Both the position numbers and the translations under genes were made by a program. A stretch of DNA of 64,000 bases from Thermomicrobiales bacterium (GTDB lineage: Bacteria; Chloroflexota; Chloroflexia; Thermomicrobiales; UBA6265), in NCBI GenBank assembly GCA_041390825.1, contig JAWKPF010000006.1, positions 1-64,000 on the forward strand. Direction: 5' to 3'. Of this stretch, positions 17,895 through 25,172 are shown one piece after another (position 1 is the stretch's first letter; each line of letters opens with the position of its first letter). Below the pieces are notes generated by a model. The model did no database searches. It was given only the letters and a program-made list of their open reading frames with translations, and was not told where the DNA came from.

Positions 17895-18950
17895 ATGGGG
17901 CAATCCGAAAATCTTCTCGATACAGCGGCATTTCTCGCGGCGCTACGCGACCGTACCGCGCAAGGCGTCTGCACGATCGCACTCGACCACGGCGAGCTCC
18001 CGGTTTGGGTTTCCCTCCAGGATTCACCATCGGTCATTTTCACCTTCACCGGCGCTGCGAACCGAAACAAGCCGTTGCCGCAGTTCGCCTCGACCGGACT
18101 CGGAAAACGGGTTTCGGCTTCGGTCATTGCTCTGGCAGACCCGTCGCTCGACCGGCATGACGAGATGCGGCTCGCCTGGTACGCCGGGCACGAGGGCTTC
18201 GAGCTTCAGAGGATGCTGCCCGATCTCTTGCGGCAGATCATCGACAGCCTGGGAGCCACGCGCGTCGCGTTCGTCGGTGGATCGGGGGGCGGATTCGCCG
18301 CGCTCTATTACTCATCGAAAATCCCGGACAGTGTTGCCATTGTGCTCAATCCCCAAACGGACCTGAATCAGTATCACTGGGGTCACCGGCGGCGATATCG
18401 CGAGGTCTGCTGGCCCACCCTCGACCGCTACGCCGATCTGAACTCGGTAATCGATGCCAATCTGGCCCCGCTCTATGACGAGAACAGCACGAACACCGCG
18501 ATTTTCATTCAAATCGCAAGCGACTATTTCCACTTGACCAAGCAGTTCGCTCCGTTTGTTGCCGCCCTGCGGCCTGGGTTTCGCAACCGGCTGATCGTGC
18601 GGGTGGCCAACTGGGGCGTGGAGGGGCACAAGCCCGCGCCGACCAGTGTCTGGATTCCCTGGTTGGTGGCCGCGCTCACTGCTCCGGACACATCCGCCAC
18701 GTCTATCGAAGAAACCTGGAACGTGCAAAACCCGGTGCCACTCCCCCCACCCCGTGCGACCGCGCGGAGCAACGGCTCGGGTGCTGCCGCTGCGCAAGCG
18801 CCGGGCGCCGCGGATGTCGAACTCCCGATCAGACGCGCGGCATCGACTGTTCGTCCTGCGAATCGGGATGAGGAGATTGCCGCGTGGATCGCGCACAGCG
18901 CGACTGGGGCGTTGCTTGGGCGGCTCGCAACGCCGGACGACTCGGCGTGA
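17895..18950 (+). CDS. Alpha/beta-hydrolase-like protein, paralogue 2 of 3
   Basis: A 351-residue protein starting MGQSENLLDTAAF. AGGA lies five bases upstream, and the start aligns with paralogue 1. It keeps the nucleophile elbow VGGSGGGF (about 127-134), the Asp in IASDYFH (about 210) and the His in WGVEGHKPAP (about 243). It is longer than its sisters because of an Ala/Pro-rich insert (about 295-325) before the conserved tail NRDEEIAAWIAHSA. The gap to paralogue 1 is 109 bp. Its stop TGA overlaps the GTG start of paralogue 3. The amino acid divergence from paralogue 1 indicates an old duplication with retained catalytic residues. Confidence 0.75.
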   Translation: MGQSENLLDTAAFLAALRDRTAQGVCTIALDHGELPVWVSLQDSPSVIFTFTGAANRNKPLPQFASTGLGKRVSASVIALADPSLDRHDEMRLAWYAGHEGFELQRMLPDLLRQIIDSLGATRVAFVGGSGGGFAALYYSSKIPDSVAIVLNPQTDLNQYHWGHRRRYREVCWPTLDRYADLNSVIDANLAPLYDENSTNTAIFIQIASDYFHLTKQFAPFVAALRPGFRNRLIVRVANWGVEGHKPAPTSVWIPWLVAALTAPDTSATSIEETWNVQNPVPLPPPRATARSNGSGAAAAQAPGAADVELPIRRAASTVRPANRDEEIAAWIAHSATGALLGRLATPDDSA

Positions 18951-19936
18951 ATCGATTGGGTCGAGCCATCTCGACAGACGCCTATCTCGCGTCGCTGCTC
19001 GATCGAACCGCTGGTGGCGTCGCCACCATTGCCGTCGACGGAGGCGAGATCCCTCTGCTGACACAGCTCCAGGATTCATCGACCGTGGTGTTCTCGTTCT
19101 CCGGAGCAGTCGACCGCGCCAGGCACCCGCTGCCGTTCTTCACCTCGACCAGTCTGCACAAGCATGCGCCCGCGTCCATCATCGGCATTTCCGACCCCTC
19201 ACTGGTCCGGGGCGAAGAGCTGAAACTCGCCTGGTACGCGGGAGACGACCGCTTCGCGGTGCAGCCGGCGCTCACCGAACTCATTCACCGGATCGTCGAT
19301 GTCCTCGACGCAACCCGGGTCGTGTTTCTTGGCGGATCCGGTGGCGGATTTGCCGCGCTCTACTATGCCTGGCGCCTTCCCGGCAGCGTCGCGCTCGTTT
19401 CCAATCCGCAAACGAACCTGAATCACGCGATTCGCCTCCATCGGGATCGCTACCGGGCCGCATGCTGGCCGTCGCTTCCTGAACAGACATCACTGGCCCA
19501 GACAATCGATGTCGATCTCGGCGCGCTCTATGCCAGTCGCTGCGATACCTCGGTGATCTATCTCCAGGAAGCGAGCGACTTCTACCATGTCAAATGGCAC
19601 TTCGGGCCCTTCGTTTCCCAGCTTCCGCGCGAGTACTCGGATCGACTGGTCATCCGCATGGCGCACTGGGGAAGACGTGGGCATCAGGCCGTCCCGGCCT
19701 ACGTTTGGATTCCCTGGCTTCTCGCCGCGCTGACCGCTCCAAACACATCCGCGGCCGCTATCGAGCAGACGTGGGCCGAGCAAAACGCTGCCAGTCCAAT
19801 CGAAGAACCGCGAGTCCCCAAACCCAAACTCGTCACCCGCGCCGCCAATCGCGATGAGCAGATTGCCGCCCGGTTGGCTCGTTCCGCGGCCAGAGTGCTA
19901 CAGAAATCACCATCGTCTGAAAGGCTCCCGTCATGA
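18947..19936 (+). CDS. Alpha/beta-hydrolase-like protein, paralogue 3 of 3
   Basis: Start placed at GTG 18947, in a GTGA overlap with the previous stop. This gives VNRLGRAISTDAYLASLLDR, which aligns exactly with the N-termini of the other two copies; an upstream in-frame ATG would overlap the previous gene by 67 bp. The protein is 329 residues with elbow LGGSGGGF (about 127-134), EASDFYH (about 210) and WGRRGHQAVP (about 244), and it ends with NRDEQIAARLARSA. Its stop overlaps the GSCFA start (ATGA). Coupled translation of paralogues 2 and 3 and GSCFA implies matched amounts, perhaps subunits of one complex. Confidence 0.75.
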   Translation: MNRLGRAISTDAYLASLLDRTAGGVATIAVDGGEIPLLTQLQDSSTVVFSFSGAVDRARHPLPFFTSTSLHKHAPASIIGISDPSLVRGEELKLAWYAGDDRFAVQPALTELIHRIVDVLDATRVVFLGGSGGGFAALYYAWRLPGSVALVSNPQTNLNHAIRLHRDRYRAACWPSLPEQTSLAQTIDVDLGALYASRCDTSVIYLQEASDFYHVKWHFGPFVSQLPREYSDRLVIRMAHWGRRGHQAVPAYVWIPWLLAALTAPNTSAAAIEQTWAEQNAASPIEEPRVPKPKLVTRAANRDEQIAARLARSAARVLQKSPSSERLPS

Positions 19937-21000
19937 CATCCCCGTATTCCAATCTTCCCAGGCGCGCATTCTGGCGGCCAGCGGTAGCCGATCGGCACAT
20001 CGCCGATTTCGAAGAGGTCGCGATCGGGCCGTTCTTCCACCCGGAGGACAAGATCGCCACCGCCGGGAGTTGTTTCGCGCAGCACATCGGCCGCAACCTC
20101 CGCAAGCGCGGGGTCGACTATCTCGATCTGGAACCCGCACCCTCCGGCTGCACACCGGAAGAAGCGCATCGCCACGGATTCGGGATCTTCTCCTGCCGCT
20201 ATGGCAACATCTACACCGTTCGGCAGTTGCTGCAGCTCTTCCAGGAGGCGTTCGAGCTGCGCATTGCTGCTGACTTCGTCTGGGAAAAGGACGGACGCTT
20301 CTGGGACGCGCTGCGGCCGGGCGTCGACCCGGTTGGACATGCCCGGGCGGAAGACGTTTGGGCGTTGCGGGAAGTTCATCTGACCAAGGTGCAGGAGCTC
20401 TTCGAAACGGCGACCCTCTTCGTCTTCACGCTGGGGCTCACCGAAGCCTGGGAGTCGATCGAGGACGAAACCGTGTTCCCCACTGCGCCGGGCACGATCG
20501 CCGGGACCTTCGATGCGCAGAAGTACCGGTTCCACAACTTCCGCTATCCGGAAATCGCCGCCGATCTCGAACTGCTTTGGATCATGATGCGTGAGGTGAA
20601 CCCCAGCATCCGCATGCTGTTGACTGTCTCACCAGTGCCCCTCACGGCAACCGCCTCGGACGATCATGTGCTGGTGGCGACGACGCAATCGAAAGCAACC
20701 TTGCGGGCGATCGCCGGCGACTTTGCCGCGACGCATGAGGACATCAGCTACTTTCCGTCCTATGAGCTCATTTCGACCCACCCGATCCGCGGTCAGTTCT
20801 TCAATCCCGACTTGCGGAATGTCAACGACGCCGGGGTCGACTACGTGATGTCGCACTTCTTCGGGAATGCAGCCGCGCCGGTAAGCTCCACCGTCGCGCC
20901 AGCAGCCCCTGCGGCGCCTGCTTCCCAAGAGAACGATGAAGAAGACGACCTCGAGCTCATTTGCGAGGAAGGACTGCTGGACCAGTTCGCCGACGAATAG
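19933..21000 (+). CDS. GSCFA-domain protein
   Basis: A 355-residue protein carrying the family's name motif in TAGSCFAQHIGRNL (about 43-56). Further family blocks follow: FTLGLTEAWE (about 158-167), TVSPVPLTAT (about 234-243) and YFPSYELI (about 275-282). GSCFA proteins belong to the SGNH-like esterase group and are repeatedly found with polysaccharide or capsule genes, but their reaction is not firmly established. The last 60 residues are an Ala/Pro linker and an acidic tail not needed for the fold. It overlaps the preceding hydrolase by 4 bp and ends the operon. Confidence 0.85.
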   Translation: MTSPYSNLPRRAFWRPAVADRHIADFEEVAIGPFFHPEDKIATAGSCFAQHIGRNLRKRGVDYLDLEPAPSGCTPEEAHRHGFGIFSCRYGNIYTVRQLLQLFQEAFELRIAADFVWEKDGRFWDALRPGVDPVGHARAEDVWALREVHLTKVQELFETATLFVFTLGLTEAWESIEDETVFPTAPGTIAGTFDAQKYRFHNFRYPEIAADLELLWIMMREVNPSIRMLLTVSPVPLTATASDDHVLVATTQSKATLRAIAGDFAATHEDISYFPSYELISTHPIRGQFFNPDLRNVNDAGVDYVMSHFFGNAAAPVSSTVAPAAPAAPASQENDEEDDLELICEEGLLDQFADE

Positions 21001-21021
21001 CAGTTCGTCGTCCCACAAAAG

Positions 21022-21052
21022 AAAACGCCCCCGGCGGTCCCGGGAGCGTTTC
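21022..21052 (-). terminator. Terminator of small-protein cassette 1
   Basis: Minus-strand hairpin AAACGCTCCCGGG / CCGGGGGCGTTTT followed by CTTTTG. It lies after a pyrimidine-rich 3' segment (CTTCTTCCTTCCCACCC) that recurs before the terminator of cassette 2. It can also end the plus-strand GSCFA transcript. Confidence 0.8.
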
Positions 21053-21108
21053 CTTGAGAAGGGTGGGAAGGAAGAAGAACCTGTGTCGAACGGGGAGGGC
21101 CTGGCGGC

Positions 21109-21222
21109 CTACCACCAGTTGCGGCCGCCGTCGCGCGAATCGAAGCCAAACCGCAACGCGGCCAGATCGAGCGCAACCAGCGCTGCAATGATTCCAATGA
21201 CGACGATAATCGCGCTATCCAT
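21109..21222 (-). CDS. 37-aa single-span membrane protein, cassette 1 second gene
   Basis: A very short gene starting ATG 21222 and ending TAG 21109-21111. The product begins MDSAIIVVIGIIAALVALDL, one hydrophobic helix (about residues 4-23), followed by a charged C-terminus ALRFGFDSRDGGRNWW. AGGAGAGG lies about 12 bases upstream. The gap to the preceding 66-aa gene is 22 bp. A second copy at 21804-21917 conserves the same length and nearly the same C-terminus, while the helix residues vary. That pattern shows selection on a protein. Function unknown; probably a small inner-membrane subunit or sensor. Confidence 0.7.
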   Translation of the reverse strand: MDSAIIVVIGIIAALVALDLAALRFGFDSRDGGRNWW

Positions 21223-21244
21223 CTAGATACGTATCCTCTCCTGC

Positions 21245-21445
21245 TTACCGGACCCAGCCGGCGCCATGCATGATTCGGTGAACATCATTGCCGATTCGCT
21301 CTGCCGCGCCGATGCCCACTTTGTTGAGTCGGGCGAGTTCGCGATCGGTGGCCGCATAGGCCATGGGGTACCGATCGGCTGGATCGGCGGGGCGATCCGA
21401 CGTCACACTAATAATAAGTCGCTTACGTCCAAAAACCAAGGTCAT
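21245..21445 (-). CDS. 66-aa conserved small protein, cassette 1 first gene
   Basis: Start at ATG 21445, with GGAGG seven bases upstream. The product MTLVFGRKRLIISVTSDR... has a strand-rich, basic N-terminus, then the motif RYPMAYAATDRELARLN (about 26-42), then a helical C-terminus ending RIMHGAGWVR. It has no signal peptide or membrane segment. A paralogue at 21937-22137 has the same length and shares MTLV.GR.RL.IS, DRYPMAYAATD.ELARLN and DIHRLMRG. I do not recognise the family. It is co-transcribed with the 37-aa membrane protein. Confidence 0.75.
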   Translation of the reverse strand: MTLVFGRKRLIISVTSDRPADPADRYPMAYAATDRELARLNKVGIGAAERIGNDVHRIMHGAGWVR

Positions 21446-21496
21446 TTCGGTGCCTCCTTTGCCGCTGGCCGCGATCACATTTCGACCCGCGAGACC

Positions 21497-21542
21497 TGCC
21501 GATTACCGCGCCGTCTGGCGATCTCATGTTCGCCTCGGCAGT
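21497..21542 (-). promoter_or_regulatory. Conserved structured leader of cassette 1
   Basis: On the minus strand CTGCCG, then GGCG, a 10-nt loop, CGCC, a conserved single-stranded segment ending GCGGTAAT, and CGGCAG form two nested helices. The same arrangement recurs ahead of cassette 2 with a longer inner stem. Just upstream, GATCTCACA and GCCACGTTCTAT are also shared and may be the promoter. Within 21446-21803 (358 bp) I see only this leader and the cassette 2 terminator. Confidence 0.6.
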
Positions 21543-21710
21543 CACAGATAGAACGTGGCATGACCGCGCGTGTGAGATCGATTTGGGATGAAATCCTCCG
21601 CAAGCTGTGCGGACAATCTCTCCACCTCGATTGTGCATTCGGCGCGGAGTGTGGATGGTCAAGCGAGGGTTATCTCTGGCGGCTTTCGGGCGCGCATAGA
21701 CCCGGATCGA

Positions 21711-21744
21711 GAAACGGCTCCCGGGTGTTTCCGGAAGCCGTTTC
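21711..21744 (-). terminator. Terminator of small-protein cassette 2
   Basis: Minus-strand stem GAAACGGCTTCCGG / CCCGGGAGCCGTTTC, preceded by the same pyrimidine-rich segment (CTTCTCCCTTCCCACCCT) seen in cassette 1. Confidence 0.75.
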
Positions 21745-21803
21745 TTCGTCGAGAGGGTGGGAAGGGAGAAGAAATCTGAATCAGTCGCGGCTCGCCCGGC
21801 GGC

Positions 21804-21917
21804 TTACCACCAATTGCGGCCACCGTCGCGGGTGTCCGCGCCGAAGCGCAGCGCCACGAGATCGAACAGGATGAGAGCGGTCAACGCTCCAAGCAACAAC
21901 GCAAAACCACTATCCAC
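21804..21917 (-). CDS. 37-aa single-span membrane protein, cassette 2 second gene
   Basis: GTG start at 21917 with GAGGAA eight bases upstream; stop TAA at 21804-21806. The product begins VDSGFALLLGALTALILFDL and ends ALRFGADTRDGGRNWW. It has the same length as the cassette 1 protein, identical residues at the helix end (ALRFG) and tail (RDGGRNWW), and different hydrophobic residues inside the helix. The gap to its partner gene is 19 bp. Function unknown; the invariant Trp-Trp end may contact a partner at the membrane surface. Confidence 0.7.
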   Translation of the reverse strand: MDSGFALLLGALTALILFDLVALRFGADTRDGGRNWW

Positions 21918-21936
21918 AGCCTTATTTCCTCGCTGA

Positions 21937-22137
21937 TTATCGGGTCGAACCAACACCGCGCATGAGGCGATGAATGTCCTGGTCGATACGGCCCACCGCC
22001 CCGAGGTCCAACGTGTTGAGCCGGGCAAGCTCGTGATCGGTGGCCGCATAGGCCATGGGGTATCGGTCCTCAGTCCTTTCGGGCTGCCCCGGTGAAAAGC
22101 TAATCGTCAGCCGGCGACGTCCAACAACCAGTGTCAT
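21937..22137 (-). CDS. 66-aa conserved small protein, cassette 2 first gene
   Basis: ATG at 22137 with AGGAGG seven bases upstream. The product MTLVVGRRRLTISFSPGQ... keeps RYPMAYAATDHELARLN at the same position as its paralogue and ends RLMRGVGSTR. The N-terminal strand region and the central motif are the most conserved parts; the linker between them (SPGQPERTE versus TSDRPADPA) is free to vary. Intact, no membrane segment. The strong ribosome sites of both copies suggest substantial expression. Confidence 0.75.
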   Translation of the reverse strand: MTLVVGRRRLTISFSPGQPERTEDRYPMAYAATDHELARLNTLDLGAVGRIDQDIHRLMRGVGSTR

Positions 22138-22187
22138 ATCAACACCTCCTACTGCCGCAAATCGTTGTCAATTGCGATTCGCGAAAC

Positions 22188-22233
22188 CTGCCGATTACCG
22201 CGTCGTTTGGCGCTTTTTCATGCGCCCCGGCAG
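22188..22233 (-). promoter_or_regulatory. Conserved structured leader of cassette 2
   Basis: Minus strand: CTGCCG, inner stem GGCGC / GCGCC with an ATGAAAAA loop, the conserved AAACGACGCGGTAAT, then CGGCAG. Compared with copy 1 the inner stem gains a G-C pair by changes on both sides, which supports RNA pairing. Upstream GATCTCACA and GCCACGTCCTAT match copy 1. Confidence 0.6.
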
Positions 22234-22333
22234 ACATACATAGGACGTGGCGAGGTCACGGATGTGAGATCCGCTTGGTCCTCTTCTCGACCGTCTCAGG
22301 CCCCAGGACTCCGGACTCCGGACCCCGCACCCG

Positions 22334-23464
22334 CTAATCCACCTTAACCCAGTCGCCTGCGAATCGACGGATGCGGGACTCGTCCAGGGCGATACCGAGT
22401 CCGGGGGCGTCGGGGATGGAGATGGTGTGCGAGGAGTACCACGATCGGGCATTCCCAATATCCTCCGCCAGCATGATCGGTCCGCCCATCTCGACCGTTT
22501 GCACATTGCCGCGCGAAGCGGCGAAATGGAGTCCGGCAGCCGAAGCGATCGAGCTTTCCACCATGGTGCCAACCTGCGACGCGATCCCCGCCGCGCGTGC
22601 GATCGCATCGACCGACAACGCCGGATAGAGTCCGCCGGTTTTCATCAGCTTGATGTTGACCAGGTCGGCGGCTTCCAGTTGCACGACCTGCAGCATGTCG
22701 GCCGGCCCGTGACATGCTTCGTCCACCATCGTGCGCGCGCCACTTCCTTTGCGCGCCGCGGCAAGCTCATCCAGATCGTGTTGCGACACGGGTTGCTCGA
22801 TGTAGTCGGGCGCGAACTCCTGCACGGCGATCATGGCGGGAATGGCGGTTTCGGCATCGACCCATCCCTGATTGACATCGATCTTGATACCAATGTCGGG
22901 GCCGATTGCGTCGCGCACAGCGCGCACCCGAGCGATGTCCTTGGCGACATCGTCTTTCTGCCCGACCTTGAGTTTGACCGTGGTGAACCCATTGGCGACG
23001 TGGCGCATTGCGTCGGCGGCCATCTCCTCCGGTTCGCGCATGCTGACGACGCGGGAGATTTGGACCGTCGATTTCGAGCCACCGAGCAGCGCCCAAACCG
23101 GGAGCCCGGCCGCGCGTCCGGCAAGATCGTGCAAGGCAATATCGATGGCGCAGCGGGCGGTCGGCTTGCCGGGCAGCAGCCGCTCGAGCTCGCTCATGGC
23201 GAGATCGCGGCGACGGCTGTCGAAGCCGAGCATGCCGGGCGCGCCAGTTTCCAGCAGGTCTTCCAGCAACGTGGCCGGAGTTTCGCCGGTGACGGTTTCG
23301 TCCGGAGTGCCTTCGCCCCAGCCAGTGTTTCCCGCCCGGTCGGTGATGCGCACGAGCACCGATTCCACACCCGCCGCCGCGCCGTACGAAATGATGAACG
23401 GTTCGATCAGCGGCAACTCGATGGGAATGACCTCGATGGAAACGATCTCGCGCGAGTTCATCAT
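22334..23464 (-). CDS. Enolase-superfamily racemase/epimerase (MLE/dipeptide epimerase subgroup)
   Basis: A 376-residue enzyme with the complete muconate-lactonising subgroup active site. It shows KLKVG (second Lys near 165), DVNQGW (Asp near 198), YIEQP (Glu near 221), VDEA (Asp near 246) and NIKLMKTGG (Lys near 271). These residues bind Mg and remove the alpha proton from a carboxylate. Candidates are L-Ala-D/L-Glu epimerase, N-acylamino acid racemase or o-succinylbenzoate synthase. The coupled acetyltransferase gene upstream favours an N-acylamino acid or dipeptide substrate. The start overlaps the acetyltransferase stop by 4 bp (ATGA). Intact. Confidence 0.85.
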   Translation of the reverse strand: MMNSREIVSIEVIPIELPLIEPFIISYGAAAGVESVLVRITDRAGNTGWGEGTPDETVTGETPATLLEDLLETGAPGMLGFDSRRRDLAMSELERLLPGKPTARCAIDIALHDLAGRAAGLPVWALLGGSKSTVQISRVVSMREPEEMAADAMRHVANGFTTVKLKVGQKDDVAKDIARVRAVRDAIGPDIGIKIDVNQGWVDAETAIPAMIAVQEFAPDYIEQPVSQHDLDELAAARKGSGARTMVDEACHGPADMLQVVQLEAADLVNIKLMKTGGLYPALSVDAIARAAGIASQVGTMVESSIASAAGLHFAASRGNVQTVEMGGPIMLAEDIGNARSWYSSHTISIPDAPGLGIALDESRIRRFAGDWVKVD

Positions 23465-24355
23465 TCGTTCTCCGTTTCTTCGATCGTTTCCTCGAACATT
23501 GCCGCCGGTTCCAGCAGCAGGCGGGACTGGCTTCCCGTTCGGGCCGCGCCAGAGACGAAATAGCCCGCAGCGAAGGCCAACTCGATCTTCTCGCGGGTTT
23601 CCATGCGATAGCGCATGGCGGTGTCGAATTCGGCTTTGACCAGGGTGTCGATATCGCCCGGGATGGTGACGACCAACTGCGGCGCCCCCAGCGATCTGGC
23701 CGAAACCTCCTCCAACCCATCGAGCGCCTGGTCGGGGATTGGCACGTACGAACCGGTCAACCGCTCCAGCGTGCGTTCGGTGCGCAAGGGCCAGCGCAGA
23801 AGCAGGCGGTCGGTCGGCATGCCGCCGTAGAGCCCCGCCGCGAAGTTCGCGCCGTATTTGTCGCGGGTGTACGACACCCCCAACGCGCCCAACCGCTCGA
23901 AGTTGAGGCGGGCATTGGCGGCGCGCAACGGATCGACCGTCCAGCGAATCGATCCCAGCCCGCGTTCTCGCCCAATCAGCGCCTGCAACCGTTTCATTTC
24001 GAAACCAATGCCGAGCGAGCGCGCGTCTTCCACGACGACCAGGAAGTCGGAATAGAGAAACGGCTCCGGATGCAGATAACCACCGTATCCGAACGCGACC
24101 GCAATCTCGCGCTCGCCCTCGTAACACCCAATGACGAAACCGCCGGTATCGGGGAGAAACCACCAGAAACGACGCCATCACCACGTCGGAACCTTCGATC
24201 TTCATGACGTCGCGTTGCATGCGTTCGGCGATCTCGAGTTCGTCCAGGGCGCGCAACTCGCGGAAGGTGAATACCCGGCCGCGAATGCTCTTCTGCCAGG
24301 TCCGTTCATCGATGCGCGCGAAACCAACGGATTCGTAATCGACCAGCTCGTTCAT
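23461..24355 (-). CDS. GNAT-like acetyltransferase (COG3375 type), one frameshift
   Basis: The N-terminal part starts at ATG 24355 (MNELVDYESVGFARIDERTW) and reads to MASFLVVSP. The frame then changes in a GGGG run at 24151-24154 and continues as GGFVIGCYEGEREIAVAFGY...VEDARSLGIGFEMKRLQALI to the stop at 23461. LGIGFEMKRLQ resembles the acyl-CoA binding turn. Proteins of this type sit next to N-acylamino acid racemase genes in other genomes, as here. Both neighbours overlap it by 4 bp, so the three genes form one operon. A single-base error is more likely than real inactivation. Confidence 0.65.
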
Positions 24356-25117
24356 CCATTCTCCGCGGGAGCTGGCGCCGGCGAGGCCGGAATTGCGATC
24401 TCCGCCGGTTGGTCGTAGGTGTAGACGGTCAGGGTGGTCGAACTGCCGGCTGTGGTCTGAATCGAGCAGACCAATCCCGATTCCTGCAGCGCGATCAGAA
24501 TCTCGATGCGCTGTCCGCTCTGGCTCTGTCGACGATGCGGTACTGCTCGCAGGCACGCCCCCCGACATCCACGCTGCCCAATTCCTCCACGGGGCGTGCC
24601 CGTCGGTGTCGCTCAGACCAGAATAGGGCGGCTCGACCGGCAGCAGGAGCGACTGATAGAAGCCGGATTGCGGATTGTTCGGGCCGAGCACATTGCCGTT
24701 GATGGTGATCCAGACGTTCGGGTCGCGATTCGGCTGCGAGACACCGGGAATGGCCGGACCACGGCCATAGATGTTGCCACCGGCCGCGACGATTTCCGAC
24801 TGCATTTCGCCGTCGACGGTCACGACCTGGTGGCGCTGATCGGGCAAGATCGCCTCTTCCACGATCTGCATGGTCGGATCGCCAGCAGCGGGACTGGCGA
24901 CCGTGTAGGTCGAGGTCTCCGCCCGGTAGCGGTCGATAGCCTCCCAGCCGACGGCGATACGGTCGGCGAGCTGCCCGGCGGTGAGCCCGGCCGGCGTGGC
25001 CTCCCGCGGAACGGTTGGAACAGCGGTGGGCGAACGCTCGATCTCCTTGCCGCACGCGGACAGCGCGAGCGCGATCATGATCGATGCAATGAGAAGGTGG
25101 AAGCGGCGTACGTTCAT
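24352..25117 (-). CDS. Lipoprotein of unknown function, two frameshifts
   Basis: Starts at ATG 25117 with a lipobox-type leader, IMIALALSACG (Cys near 21), so it should be anchored on the outer face of the membrane. The domain from about 40 to 250 (AGQLADRIAVGWEAIDRYRAE, then YTVASPAAGDPTMQIVEEA) resembles LolA/LppX-like lipid-binding folds, but this is only a suggestion. The frame slips in the CCCC/GGGG run near 24595 and again near 24520; reading across gives GQRIEILIALQESGLVCSIQ and a Pro/Ala tail PASPAPAPAENG. The stop overlaps the acetyltransferase start. Confidence 0.6.
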
Positions 25118-25172
25118 ACCGCAAACATACCGCACCCGCCTGAGCATCCGGTGCGGTATGATCCGCCCCGAG

